A stretch of DNA of 39,165 nucleotides from an uncultured Rhodospirillaceae bacterium (GTDB taxonomy: Bacteria > Pseudomonadota > Alphaproteobacteria > Rhodospirillales > Magnetospirillaceae), in the NCBI GenBank assembly GCA_903901915.1, contig CAIUSV010000032.1:1-39165 (forward strand), written 5' to 3'. The translations under genes were made by a program, and so were the position numbers. The notes beneath the pieces were generated by a model. It ran no database searches and was not told where the DNA came from. It worked only from the letters and a program-made list of their open reading frames with translations. Below are positions 31,563 through 39,165 of the stretch, one piece after another. Within the stretch, counting starts at the first letter, position 1; every line of letters begins with the position of its first letter.

Positions 31563-33404
31563 TTAACTGGCGGTTGAAGGCCCCGCTTCGGCCTCGAACG
31601 CTTTCACCGTTGCCAGCAGGACCGTACCATAGCGCTCGCGCTTGATGTCGCCGAGGCCGGCGATGCCGATCAATTCGTCACTCCGGCGGGGGCGGCGGCG
31701 GGCGATGTCAGCCAGGGTTGCGTCGTGCAGGATGACATAGGGCGGCACGCCCTGGGCTTTGGCCAGGGCTAGGCGCTCGGCCCGCAGGCGTTGGAACAGG
31801 GCCTCGTCGTCCGGGGTCGCCAGTTGCGCGGAATGCTTGGCCTTGGTTCCCCTGGCGGCCTTGCCGGCCGGGCGCGGGTCGCGGCGCAGATCCACCCGCA
31901 CCTCGCCGCGCAGCACCGGCCGGCAAGTCTCGGTCAGGCGGAAGGCGCCGTGTCCCTCGACGTCGATGGAGAGCAGGCCGGCGGCGACCAGTTGCCGCAG
32001 CACCGAGCGCCATTCCTCGGCGGACAGTTCGGTGCCGATGCCGAAAGTGCTGAGGGCGTGGTGGCCGAACCGCCGGATCTTGTCGTTGTCGCGCCCCAGC
32101 AGCACGTCGATGACGTGGCCGGCACCGAAACTTTCGCCGGTGCGATAGACGCAGCTCAACGCCTTCCTCGCCAATTCGGTACCATCGAACGAGGCGATGG
32201 GCTCCAGGCAGGTGTCGCAATTGCCGCAAGGGTCCGCACCGGTTTCGCCGAAATATTCCAGCAGCACCTGGCGGCGGCAGCGGGTGGTCTCGCACAGTCC
32301 CAGCAGGGCGTTGAGCTTGAGGCGCTCGATCCGCTTCTGGGCCTCGGACGCCTGGCTGCCGGCGATGAACTGGCCCAGCTTGGCCACGTCCTCCAGGCCG
32401 TAGGCCATCCAGGCGTTGGCCGGCAGCCCGTCGCGGCCGGCGCGGCCGGTTTCCTGGTAATAGGCTTCCAGGCTTTTCGGCAGGTCGAGATGGGCGACGA
32501 AGCGGACGTCCGGTTTGTCGATGCCCATGCCGAAGGCGATGGTCGCCACCATCACCACTCCATCCTCGCGCAGAAAACGTTCCTGGTTGGCGGCGCGCTT
32601 CGCCTGATCCATGCCGGCGTGGTAGGCCAAGGCGGCAAAGCCCTTTTCCTCCAGCCAGGCGGCGGTCTCCTCGACCTTGGCGCGCGACAGGCAATAGACG
32701 ATACCGGAATCGCCGCCGGCACCGCCGTGTTCGGCGTCGAGAAAGCGCAGCAACTGCTCGCGGGTGTTCTTCTTGGCGGCGATGCGATAGCGGATGTTGG
32801 GGCGGTCGAATCCGGCGACGAAGACGCGGCCGTCGCCAAGGCCCAGGCGCTCGACGATGTCCCGGCGGGTGGGGCCGTCGGCGGTGGCGGTCAGGGCGAC
32901 GCAGGGAACGGCGGGGAAGCGTTCGCGCAGCAGGGCCAGTTGCAGGTATTCCGGCCGGAAGTCGTGGCCCCATTGCGAGACGCAATGGGCTTCGTCGATG
33001 GCGAACAGCGCGATGCGGCAGGTGTCGAGCAGAGCGAGAAAGCCGGGCGTCACCAGCCGTTCGGGGGCGACATAGACCAGATCAAGCTCGCCCGCCCGCA
33101 TCCGCCGTTCGATGGTGCCGGCCTCGGCGAAGCTGCGCGCCGAATTGAGCGCGGCGGCGCGCACCCCAAGCTGTCCCAGCGCCTCGACCTGATTTTGCAT
33201 CAGGGCGATCAGCGGCGAAACCACCACTGCGACGCCGGACCGGCACAGCGCCGGCACCTGATAGCACAGCGACTTGCCCGCCCCGGTCGGCATCAGTACC
33301 AGGGCGTCGCCGCCGGCAACCACATGCGAGATCACCTCGGCCTGCTGGCCGCGAAAAGCGGGGAACCCGAAGACGCTGTTGAGGATATCGAGCGGAGAGG
33401 GCAT
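31563..33404 (-). CDS. recQ: ATP-dependent DNA helicase RecQ
   Basis: A 3'-5' DNA helicase of 613 aa for recombination and fork repair. The helicase core has motif I MPTGAGKS (Lys44), the DEAH box [20 protein letters not shown] and motif [14 protein letters not shown]. The RQC zinc site reads [14 protein letters not shown], and a C-terminal HRDC domain follows after a basic linker (RGTKAKHS). The start at 33404 gives the family-typical N-terminus ([19 protein letters not shown]); the longer upstream frame is antisense to the modC end. The ribosome site is weak. It may be co-transcribed with the CRP-like gene downstream. Confidence 0.96.
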   Translation of the reverse strand: MPSPLDILNSVFGFPAFRGQQAEVISHVVAGGDALVLMPTGAGKSLCYQVPALCRSGVAVVVSPLIALMQNQVEALGQLGVRAAALNSARSFAEAGTIERRMRAGELDLVYVAPERLVTPGFLALLDTCRIALFAIDEAHCVSQWGHDFRPEYLQLALLRERFPAVPCVALTATADGPTRRDIVERLGLGDGRVFVAGFDRPNIRYRIAAKKNTREQLLRFLDAEHGGAGGDSGIVYCLSRAKVEETAAWLEEKGFAALAYHAGMDQAKRAANQERFLREDGVVMVATIAFGMGIDKPDVRFVAHLDLPKSLEAYYQETGRAGRDGLPANAWMAYGLEDVAKLGQFIAGSQASEAQKRIERLKLNALLGLCETTRCRRQVLLEYFGETGADPCGNCDTCLEPIASFDGTELARKALSCVYRTGESFGAGHVIDVLLGRDNDKIRRFGHHALSTFGIGTELSAEEWRSVLRQLVAAGLLSIDVEGHGAFRLTETCRPVLRGEVRVDLRRDPRPAGKAARGTKAKHSAQLATPDDEALFQRLRAERLALAKAQGVPPYVILHDATLADIARRRPRRSDELIGIAGLGDIKRERYGTVLLATVKAFEAEAGPSTAS

Positions 33405-33466
33405 GGCCGTCCGGCAAAGGGGACCCGAGCGCCCGTTCTTATCCCGGATTCCCCAGCCTGTCATCA

Positions 33467-34558
33467 TCAGGGACGACCGGCGATGTCGCCCCCCGTGACG
33501 GTGACGGCTTTCAGCAGCGCAAACGCGTTCATCCCCGGTTCGAGGCAAAGCTGCGATTGGGCAAGGGCGGTGATCCGCGACCAGATTACTGCTCCGCCAC
33601 AATCAAGCATCACGTCCACCTGATGGTCGGCGGTGGCGGTCACCGACAATACCCGGCCGGCAAGGACGTTGCGCACGCTGAGGCGGCCGGGGGCATCGGT
33701 GGCCAGGGCGACGTCGCGGGCATGGATGCGCACTCGCACCGATGCCCCCGGCGGCAGCTCGACCCGGCCGGTCAGCAAGGTGCCGCCGGAGAAGCCGAGG
33801 GCGGTGACGCCGAATTCGTCGATGTGGTGGCTGACGGTGGCGCGGATCACCGCGCCGGCCTCGCCATGCCCGGTAAGGTGGCGCAGGTCGGCCCGCGACA
33901 GGATTTCCTCGGTGGGGCCGGAGGCAACGGCGCGGCCGTTGGCCATCAGCACCAGGGTATCCGCCAGACGCAGGACCTCGTCCATGGCGTGGCTGACATA
34001 GAGGATGGGGATGGTGAAACGCCGCGCCAGATCGGCGATGAACGGCAGCAATTCGGCCTTGCGCCCGGCATCCAGCGATGCCAGCGGTTCATCCATCAGC
34101 AGGATGCGCGGGCTGGCCAGCAGGGCGCGGCCGATCGCCACCCTCTGCTTCTCGCCGCCCGACAATCCCGCCGGGCGGCGGTCGAGCAGGGGGGCGATGC
34201 CCAGTACCTCGACCACGGCGTCGAATGCCACCGACCGCTCGGCCTTGGGCACCCGGTTCCAACCGAAGGTCAGGTTGGAGCGGACCGAGAGATGCGGAAA
34301 CAACCGATGTTCCTGGAAGACATAGCCGATCCGGCGCTTTTCCGGGGCCACGTCGATGCCGGAGGCGGATTCGTAAAGCACCCGGCCATCGATCTTGATC
34401 CGGCCGGAATCCGGCAGCGCCAATCCGGCGACCAGATTGATCGCCGACGTCTTGCCCGAACCCGAGGCGCCGAACAGGGCGGTGACTCCCGGCCCTGCCG
34501 TCAGGTCGAGATCAAGCAGGAAGTCCCCCTGACGGCGTTTGACCGAAAGCTCCAGCAT
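33467..34558 (-). CDS. modC: Molybdate ABC transporter ATPase ModC
   Basis: The energy-coupling subunit of molybdate uptake, 363 aa. The N-terminal ATPase has Walker [10 protein letters not shown] (Lys36), Q-loop [13 protein letters not shown], signature LSGGEKQR, Walker [13 protein letters not shown] and H-loop VSHAMDE. The C-terminal 75 residues form a TOBE/Mop domain ([21 protein letters not shown]) that binds oxyanion and regulates activity. It is third in modABC, 4 nt after modB. Confidence 0.96.
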   Translation of the reverse strand: MLELSVKRRQGDFLLDLDLTAGPGVTALFGASGSGKTSAINLVAGLALPDSGRIKIDGRVLYESASGIDVAPEKRRIGYVFQEHRLFPHLSVRSNLTFGWNRVPKAERSVAFDAVVEVLGIAPLLDRRPAGLSGGEKQRVAIGRALLASPRILLMDEPLASLDAGRKAELLPFIADLARRFTIPILYVSHAMDEVLRLADTLVLMANGRAVASGPTEEILSRADLRHLTGHGEAGAVIRATVSHHIDEFGVTALGFSGGTLLTGRVELPPGASVRVRIHARDVALATDAPGRLSVRNVLAGRVLSVTATADHQVDVMLDCGGAVIWSRITALAQSQLCLEPGMNAFALLKAVTVTGGDIAGRP

Positions 34559-34562
34559 CGGA

Positions 34563-35255
34563 CTAGCCTTTCATCCGGGCCTGGACCCTACGCGCCAGGA
34601 TTTCCGAGGCCAGCAGTGCGGCGAAGGCGACCATGACCGAGATGACGCACAGCCGGATCGCCGCCTCGTCGCCCCCCGGCACCTGGGTCAGGGCATAAAG
34701 GGCGATGGGCAGGGTGCGGGTCTCGCCGGGAATGTTGGAAACGAAGGTGATGGTGGCGCCGAACTCGCTGAGCGAACGGGCGAAGCCGAGAATGAGGCCG
34801 GTCAGCAGCCCCGGCGTCACCAGCGGCAAGGTGACGGTGAAGAAGGTGCGGACCGGGCCGCAGCCCAGGGTACGCGCCGCCTGTTCCAGTCCGCGATCGA
34901 CACCTTCCAGCGACAGCCGGATGGCGCGGACCATCAGCGGGAACGAAATCACCGCCGAGGCGATGGCGGCACCCTTCCAGGTGAAGGCCAGCGTGACGCC
35001 GAACCAGTCGAACAGCAGCGATCCGACCGGCCCCCGCCGCCCCAGCATCACCAGCAGGATATATCCCACCACCACCGGCGGAAGTACCAACGGCAGGTGA
35101 ATGATGCCGTCGAGCAAGGTCTTGCCCGGAAACGTCAACCGGGCCAAGACCCAGGCACAGAGTATCCCCAGCGGCAGGCTGGCGGCCACCGCCCATCCCG
35201 ACACCAGCAGTGACAGGTGCAATGCCTCGATTTCCAGGGGGGTCAGAGTGAACAT
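34563..35255 (-). CDS. modB: Molybdate ABC transporter permease ModB
   Basis: The 230-aa membrane subunit, with five or so helices. The cytoplasmic EAA loop is recognisable (EQAARTLGCGPVRTFFTVTLP), as are the N-terminal LTPLEIEALHLSLLV and the LPLVLPPVVVGYILL segment usual for ModB. It lies 12 nt after modA and 4 nt before modC on the same strand, so the three genes form one operon. Confidence 0.95.
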   Translation of the reverse strand: MFTLTPLEIEALHLSLLVSGWAVAASLPLGILCAWVLARLTFPGKTLLDGIIHLPLVLPPVVVGYILLVMLGRRGPVGSLLFDWFGVTLAFTWKGAAIASAVISFPLMVRAIRLSLEGVDRGLEQAARTLGCGPVRTFFTVTLPLVTPGLLTGLILGFARSLSEFGATITFVSNIPGETRTLPIALYALTQVPGGDEAAIRLCVISVMVAFAALLASEILARRVQARMKG

Positions 35256-35267
35256 CGGTGGATCGCT

Positions 35268-36035
35268 TCAGTTGACCTTGAAGCCGTAACGGGCGAACAC
35301 GCCCTTCGACTCGGCGGTTCTGAGGTGATCGAGGAAGGCGCGCGCCGCTGCCGTCTCGCGTCCGGCGATCAGGGCGAAAGGATAGACGATGGCGTCGTGC
35401 ATTGCTTCGGGGAAACTGCCCACCACCTTGATCTTTTTGGAGATGGCTGCGTCGGTGGCATAGACCACGCCCAGCGATACTTCGCCGCGCTCGACCAGGG
35501 TCAGGGCCGCCCGTACCGAATCGGTGCGGGCCAGCTTTGGTTCCACTGCCTTCCATTGGCCGGCGCGCTCCATCGCCTGGCGAAAGTAGAGGCCGACCGG
35601 CACCGCATCGGGATCGCCGGTGGCGATGCGGCCGGTTCCGGCCAGGGCGGCGATGTCGGTGGCGGCGGTGATCTCGATCCGCTCCAGCTTGCTGTCGAGA
35701 GGAGCGACCAGCATCAGGGTATTGCCCAGCAGGTTGAAGCGGCTGTCGGCATTGATCAGCTTCTTTTCGGCCAGATAGTCCACCCATTTGAGGTCGGCCG
35801 AGGCGAAGACCTGGACTGGCGCGCCTTGCTCCACCTGCCGGGCCAGGGCCGACGAGGCGGCGTAGGATGGCAAGACGCGGTTGCCCGTCTTTGCGGAGTA
35901 CTGCTCGGCGACCTCATTCAGGGCGTTGGTCAGCGAGGCAGCGGCGAACACGCTCACGTCGTCGGCGTGGCCGGGCGTGGCGGCAAGGGACAGGACGAGG
36001 GTGGCGACGACACCCAATAGACGCTTGAACGGCAT
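35268..36035 (-). CDS. modA: Periplasmic molybdate-binding protein ModA
   Basis: The 255-aa ligand-binding component. A cleavable signal peptide (about 1-24, ending GHA before DD) is followed by the ModA signature VSVFAAASLTNALNEVAEQY. Other conserved parts are QVEQGAPVQVFASADLKW, IATGDPDAVPVGLYFRQAM and LGVVYATDA. It binds molybdate or tungstate in the periplasm and delivers it to ModBC. First gene of the operon; the gap to modE contains a ModE-like operator. Confidence 0.95.
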   Translation of the reverse strand: MPFKRLLGVVATLVLSLAATPGHADDVSVFAAASLTNALNEVAEQYSAKTGNRVLPSYAASSALARQVEQGAPVQVFASADLKWVDYLAEKKLINADSRFNLLGNTLMLVAPLDSKLERIEITAATDIAALAGTGRIATGDPDAVPVGLYFRQAMERAGQWKAVEPKLARTDSVRAALTLVERGEVSLGVVYATDAAISKKIKVVGSFPEAMHDAIVYPFALIAGRETAAARAFLDHLRTAESKGVFARYGFKVN

Positions 36036-36058
36036 GGCGACGCTCCCGTTTCATTTCG

Positions 36059-36082
36059 GCGTATAGTCGTGGTATATAACGC
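36059..36082. promoter_or_regulatory. Putative ModE operator
   Basis: GCGTATA and TATATAACGC, separated by 7 nt, form an imperfect dyad resembling the ModE box of E. coli (CGnTATA ... TATAACG style). It lies between modA (start 36035) and the divergent modE (start 36117). Molybdate-bound ModE would repress modABC here and possibly itself. Confidence 0.65.
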
Positions 36083-36116
36083 TTGAGGCGTCTGGGCAAT
36101 CGGGAATGGAGGTATC

Positions 36117-36917
36117 GTGGCGGAATCCAAGGTCGAAGCCATATTGGCGCTTAGGCGCGGCGGCCGCTCGGTGGTGGGGCACGACCGGATCGCCCTGCTT
36201 GAGGCGGTGGCGGAAAACGGCAGCATCACCAAGGCGGCCCAGGCGGTCGGCCTCAGCTACAAGGCGGCGTGGGACGCGCTGAACGCAGTCAACAACCTGC
36301 TGCCGCGCCCGGCGGTGACTGCCCAGACCGGTGGACGCCGGGGCGGTGGCGCCACCGTCACCGAGGATGGCAGGGCGCTGATCGCCGCATTTCATCTGTT
36401 GGAGGACAAGTTGGCGCTGGCCGCCGCCGTGGTGGCCGGCGCGGCCGATGGTGTTCCCTTCGATCCCCTTGCCCTGTTGTGGAGTCTCGGCATGAAGACC
36501 ACCGCCCGCAACGCGTTGCGCTGCACCGTCATCGAGGTCCGCCGCGGCGCGGTGAATTCTGAGGTGATATTACGCCTGACCGATTCGGTGACCCTGGACG
36601 CCGTCGTCACCGAAGAAAGCGTCCGCGATCTGGATATTCGCCCCGGTCGCGAGGTTACCGCCCTGATCAAGGCACCGTTCGTCATGCTGGGTACGGGCGA
36701 GACGGCGCCGGCGGTGTCGGCCCGTAATCGCATTCCCGGCACTGTCGCCCACCGCGAGGATGGCCCGGTGAGTTGCGAGCTTACCCTGGACATCGGCGGC
36801 GGAAAGACCATTACCGCCGTGGTGACACGCGACGGCGCCGACGACCTGGGGCTGGCCGTCGGCGCCCGAGCCTGGGCGCTGTTCAAGGCCTCCCACGTCA
36901 TTCTGGCGGTGGGGTGA
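36117..36917 (+). CDS. modE: Molybdate-dependent regulator ModE
   Basis: A 266-aa regulator with a LysR-like winged helix (about 10-100: [29 protein letters not shown]) followed by two Mop/TOBE domains that bind molybdate ([16 protein letters not shown] and [15 protein letters not shown] begin them). The start is GTG 36117 with GGAGG 5 nt upstream. It is divergent from modABC. The 3' end overlaps the convergent chemotaxis gene by 20 nt. Confidence 0.95.
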   Translation: MAESKVEAILALRRGGRSVVGHDRIALLEAVAENGSITKAAQAVGLSYKAAWDALNAVNNLLPRPAVTAQTGGRRGGGATVTEDGRALIAAFHLLEDKLALAAAVVAGAADGVPFDPLALLWSLGMKTTARNALRCTVIEVRRGAVNSEVILRLTDSVTLDAVVTEESVRDLDIRPGREVTALIKAPFVMLGTGETAPAVSARNRIPGTVAHREDGPVSCELTLDIGGGKTITAVVTRDGADDLGLAVGARAWALFKASHVILAVG

Positions 36918-38910
36918 CGGCGCCCGAGCGCGCCTCCGTTAGGAACGCCTTCACCGCGTCGTTCAAAGCGCCGGAGGCGCCGGACAGATCGTCGGCCAGC
37001 TCGAACTGACGGCTGGCGGCCAGCCCGGCGTCGTCCGCCGCGTTCGACAGGCTGCCCAGTTGGCGGGAAACCTCCATCGCCCCTTGCGCCGCTATCTGGA
37101 TATTGCCGGCAATATCGCGGGTGGCGGAATCCTGCTGCTCCATTGCACTGGCAACCGAGCGCGCGATGACATCGACCTCGCCGACGGCGTGCACGAACGA
37201 GGCGATTTCCTGGACGGCGGCATTGGTTTCGCCCTGGATCGCCTGGACCTGCGCGGCGATCTCTTCGGTCGCCTTCGATGTCTGGTTAGCCAAGGTCTTG
37301 ACCTCGCCCGCGACCACGGCGAACCCTTTGCCCGATTCCCCGGCCCGTGCCGCTTCGATGGTGGCGTTGAGCGCCAGCAGATTGGTCTGCGAGGCGATGT
37401 CGTTGATAAGCTGCACCACGTCACCAATCCGAGTGGCGGCCTGGGCCAATGCCTCGATTTTGGCGGCGGTCCGGTCGGCGCTGCCGCGCGAGCGTTCGAC
37501 GGCTTCGACCGTGGTGTTGATCTGGCGCAGCACTTCGTTGATGGAGGCCGACAATTCCTCGCCGGCGGCGGCCACGGCCTCGACACTGGCGCAGGCCTGT
37601 CGGGCGGACCCCTCGGCGGCGGCGGTCATGTTGCGGGTTTCCCCGGTGATCGCCGCCAATGTGCCCGCTCCCTGATGAACTGCTTTGGCCATGCGGGACA
37701 GAGACTCGACAACCCCCTGGATGGTCTGCTCGAAACGTCCGGCCATGGCTTCCTGGTCGCGCTGGCGTGCCAGGGCGTTTTCCCGCTCCATCTGTTTACG
37801 CTGGTCCTGCGATCGGGAAAGCGCCAGGGCGTTTTCACGAAATACCGTCAGTGCCCTGGCCATCACGGCGATTTCACTGCGCCCTTCGGTGTAGGGAATC
37901 TCTTGATCCAGGTTGCCATTGGCCACCGCCAGCATCTGGTCCGACAGGCGCCGCACCCGCCCGCTGAGCCAACGCGCCAGCAGCAATGCCATGGTCGACA
38001 CGATCATCAGGATGACCACCGAGAATCCCGCCATGGCGACGGTGCCAAGGCGACGGGCGTTTTCGTATTGCCGCTGCGCCTGGGTCTGGGTCTCGGTGCT
38101 GGAGACGATGAGACTGTCAACCGCCTGCTTGGCCGGGGCGTAATAGGTCTTGAACCCTCCGGCCTCGGCGCTGATGGTCAACAGCAGGTTGCCGCCATTC
38201 TTCACCTCCGCGATATAGTCGGCGCAGGCCTTGGCAAGGCGGTCACGTTCCGACGATGTCAGCTTCGGCGATGCGGCGATGTCTTGGGCGGTCTTTTCCG
38301 CCGCGGCCAACGTCGCCTGATAGGTTTCGAGGTTGACGCTCGCGCGCAGTTCGCCTTCCAGGCGCCGGGCTTCGGCGATGGCGCGTTCCAGGGCTTCGTC
38401 CTCGGCCTGGGGGCGCTCTTCGGTGACGGCGAGAAACACCGCCATCAGTCCCTGCGACGCCGCCGTCAGGCGACCGCGCAGCCCTTGGTCGGGCGTCATG
38501 CCCAATTGGCGCCAATGGCCGACGAAGCTATCCCATTGGGCAAAATAGGTCTTGGTCGCCTGCGCGATGGCGGCCACGGCCTCTTTGTCGGGGCTTTCGT
38601 CGAATCCCTCGGTGGCTTTCGCCAGGGCGGCGGCAATTCCTTCTCGGGGGGCCGCCATTTCGGTCACATATTTTTCGTCCGGCCGGATCAGGAATTCCTT
38701 TTCAAAGTAGCGTGCCTTCAGCATCCAGAAATCCAGGGTCACCGCATCCCGGAGATCGCTCATTTCCTTCATTTGCGTTTCAAAGGCGCGGTCCTGGCCC
38801 GCCCGGGTGAACAGCCAGATGCCCATGACCAGGAGAAACCCCAGCAATACCATGGCCCCCTGAAAAGACAGCCGCTCCGAAATCGTGGCATCGCGCAATC
38901 TGTGCAACAT
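36898..38910 (-). CDS. Methyl-accepting chemotaxis protein
   Basis: A 670-aa membrane chemoreceptor. TM1 is about 18-36 and TM2 about 291-314 ([21 protein letters not shown]), enclosing a large helical periplasmic domain of about 250 residues of unknown ligand. A HAMP domain follows ([15 protein letters not shown]). The signalling hairpin tip contains the conserved [20 protein letters not shown] and [18 protein letters not shown]. It relays attractant or repellent binding to CheW/CheA. No CheB/CheR pentapeptide tether is visible at the C-terminus (TPPPE). The ribosome site is GAGG, 9 nt before ATG 38910. Confidence 0.95.
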   Translation of the reverse strand: MLHRLRDATISERLSFQGAMVLLGFLLVMGIWLFTRAGQDRAFETQMKEMSDLRDAVTLDFWMLKARYFEKEFLIRPDEKYVTEMAAPREGIAAALAKATEGFDESPDKEAVAAIAQATKTYFAQWDSFVGHWRQLGMTPDQGLRGRLTAASQGLMAVFLAVTEERPQAEDEALERAIAEARRLEGELRASVNLETYQATLAAAEKTAQDIAASPKLTSSERDRLAKACADYIAEVKNGGNLLLTISAEAGGFKTYYAPAKQAVDSLIVSSTETQTQAQRQYENARRLGTVAMAGFSVVILMIVSTMALLLARWLSGRVRRLSDQMLAVANGNLDQEIPYTEGRSEIAVMARALTVFRENALALSRSQDQRKQMERENALARQRDQEAMAGRFEQTIQGVVESLSRMAKAVHQGAGTLAAITGETRNMTAAAEGSARQACASVEAVAAAGEELSASINEVLRQINTTVEAVERSRGSADRTAAKIEALAQAATRIGDVVQLINDIASQTNLLALNATIEAARAGESGKGFAVVAGEVKTLANQTSKATEEIAAQVQAIQGETNAAVQEIASFVHAVGEVDVIARSVASAMEQQDSATRDIAGNIQIAAQGAMEVSRQLGSLSNAADDAGLAASRQFELADDLSGASGALNDAVKAFLTEARSGAVTPPPE

Positions 38911-39006
38911 AGCCGTTATCCTCTACCTCCTGGCCCAACCGAGCGGAGGCTGACATCCGTGAGCTGAATGAGAGATGAACGGCGCTCGACCCGGTCGGAT
39001 GGCTGG

Positions 39007-39165
39007 TCAGGATCGGCCTTCGGAGACCGCTAAGGGCTTGTCCGGGGCCGGAGGCAAGGTGAAGTGGAAGGTGGCGCCCCGGCCTTCTTCCGACTCGACC
39101 CAGATGCGTCCGCCGTGCTGTTCGACGATGCCCTTGCAGACCGACAGGCCGATGCCGGTGCCGGG
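39007..39165 (-). CDS. Histidine kinase, C-terminal fragment
   Basis: The frame enters from the right window edge and ends with TGA at 39007, so only the last 52 residues are visible. They contain the G2 box of a HATPase domain ([18 protein letters not shown]) and the final strand pair ([18 protein letters not shown]), followed by a short polar tail. The rest of the protein, and hence its sensor type, lies outside the window. It is 97 nt upstream of the chemotaxis gene on the same strand. Confidence 0.88.
   Translation of the reverse strand, partial: PGTGIGLSVCKGIVEQHGGRIWVESEEGRGATFHFTLPPAPDKPLAVSEGRS

Noticed and set aside
33405-33602. N-terminal extension of RecQ
   Set aside because: The added residues are not RecQ-like, run opposite to the modC 3' end, and the family start motif begins at 33404.

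Overview
The window is GC-rich, densely coding DNA from a Gram-negative bacterium. The FixL/FixJ-type sensor pair, a FlaF-like protein, an Acr3-type arsenic operon and the general codon style point to an alphaproteobacterium, probably a Rhodospirillales/Magnetospirillum-like organism. That placement is an inference from protein style; no rRNA or marker gene is present to fix it.

Left part (1-15.6 kb) is mostly housekeeping and adaptation. It holds a tandem-GNAT protein, a short-chain dehydrogenase, a five-gene arsenic operon in which every gene overlaps the next (arsR-arsC-acr3-arsD-arsA, minus strand), a TlpA-like thioredoxin, a FixL/FixJ-like two-component pair, a FlaF-like protein with a small unknown protein, polyphosphate kinase, tRNA-Val(GAC), an N-formylglutamate amidohydrolase and a second acetyltransferase.

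Central part (15.7-31.5 kb) is the unusual region. Two long paralogous proteins flank it. One (17617-19371) is TPR/TRAFs-binding-like, then SLOG-like, then a class III nucleotide cyclase. The other (29041-31503, minus) is a CRP-type cyclic-nucleotide-binding domain and HTH, then the same TPR-like and SLOG-like modules, then what looks like a degenerate cyclase domain that lost its first metal-binding Asp. Between them lie a GAF protein, a compact cytosolic-looking subtilisin, a 79-residue four-cysteine protein, an ABC exporter, a His/Gly-rich secreted protein behind a foldable leader RNA, an nSTAND NTPase, a SIR2-TIR fusion, a free-standing SLOG protein and a 57-residue lipoprotein. A palindrome of the form GTGAANCGNTTCAC (compatible with a CRP-family site) occurs 90-120 nt upstream of four of these genes: the cyclase, the GAF gene, the His/Gly-rich gene and, more weakly, the lipoprotein. 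My working hypothesis is a nucleotide-second-messenger regulon, possibly defensive: cyclase makes a cyclic nucleotide, the CRP-SLOG protein senses it and controls the protease/peptide/export genes. The SIR2-TIR/nSTAND/SLOG cluster is a separate candidate NAD-linked immune module.

Right part (31.5-39.2 kb) returns to ordinary genes: recQ, the molybdate operon modABC with a divergent modE and a ModE-like operator between them, a methyl-accepting chemotaxis protein, and the C-terminus of a histidine kinase cut by the window edge.
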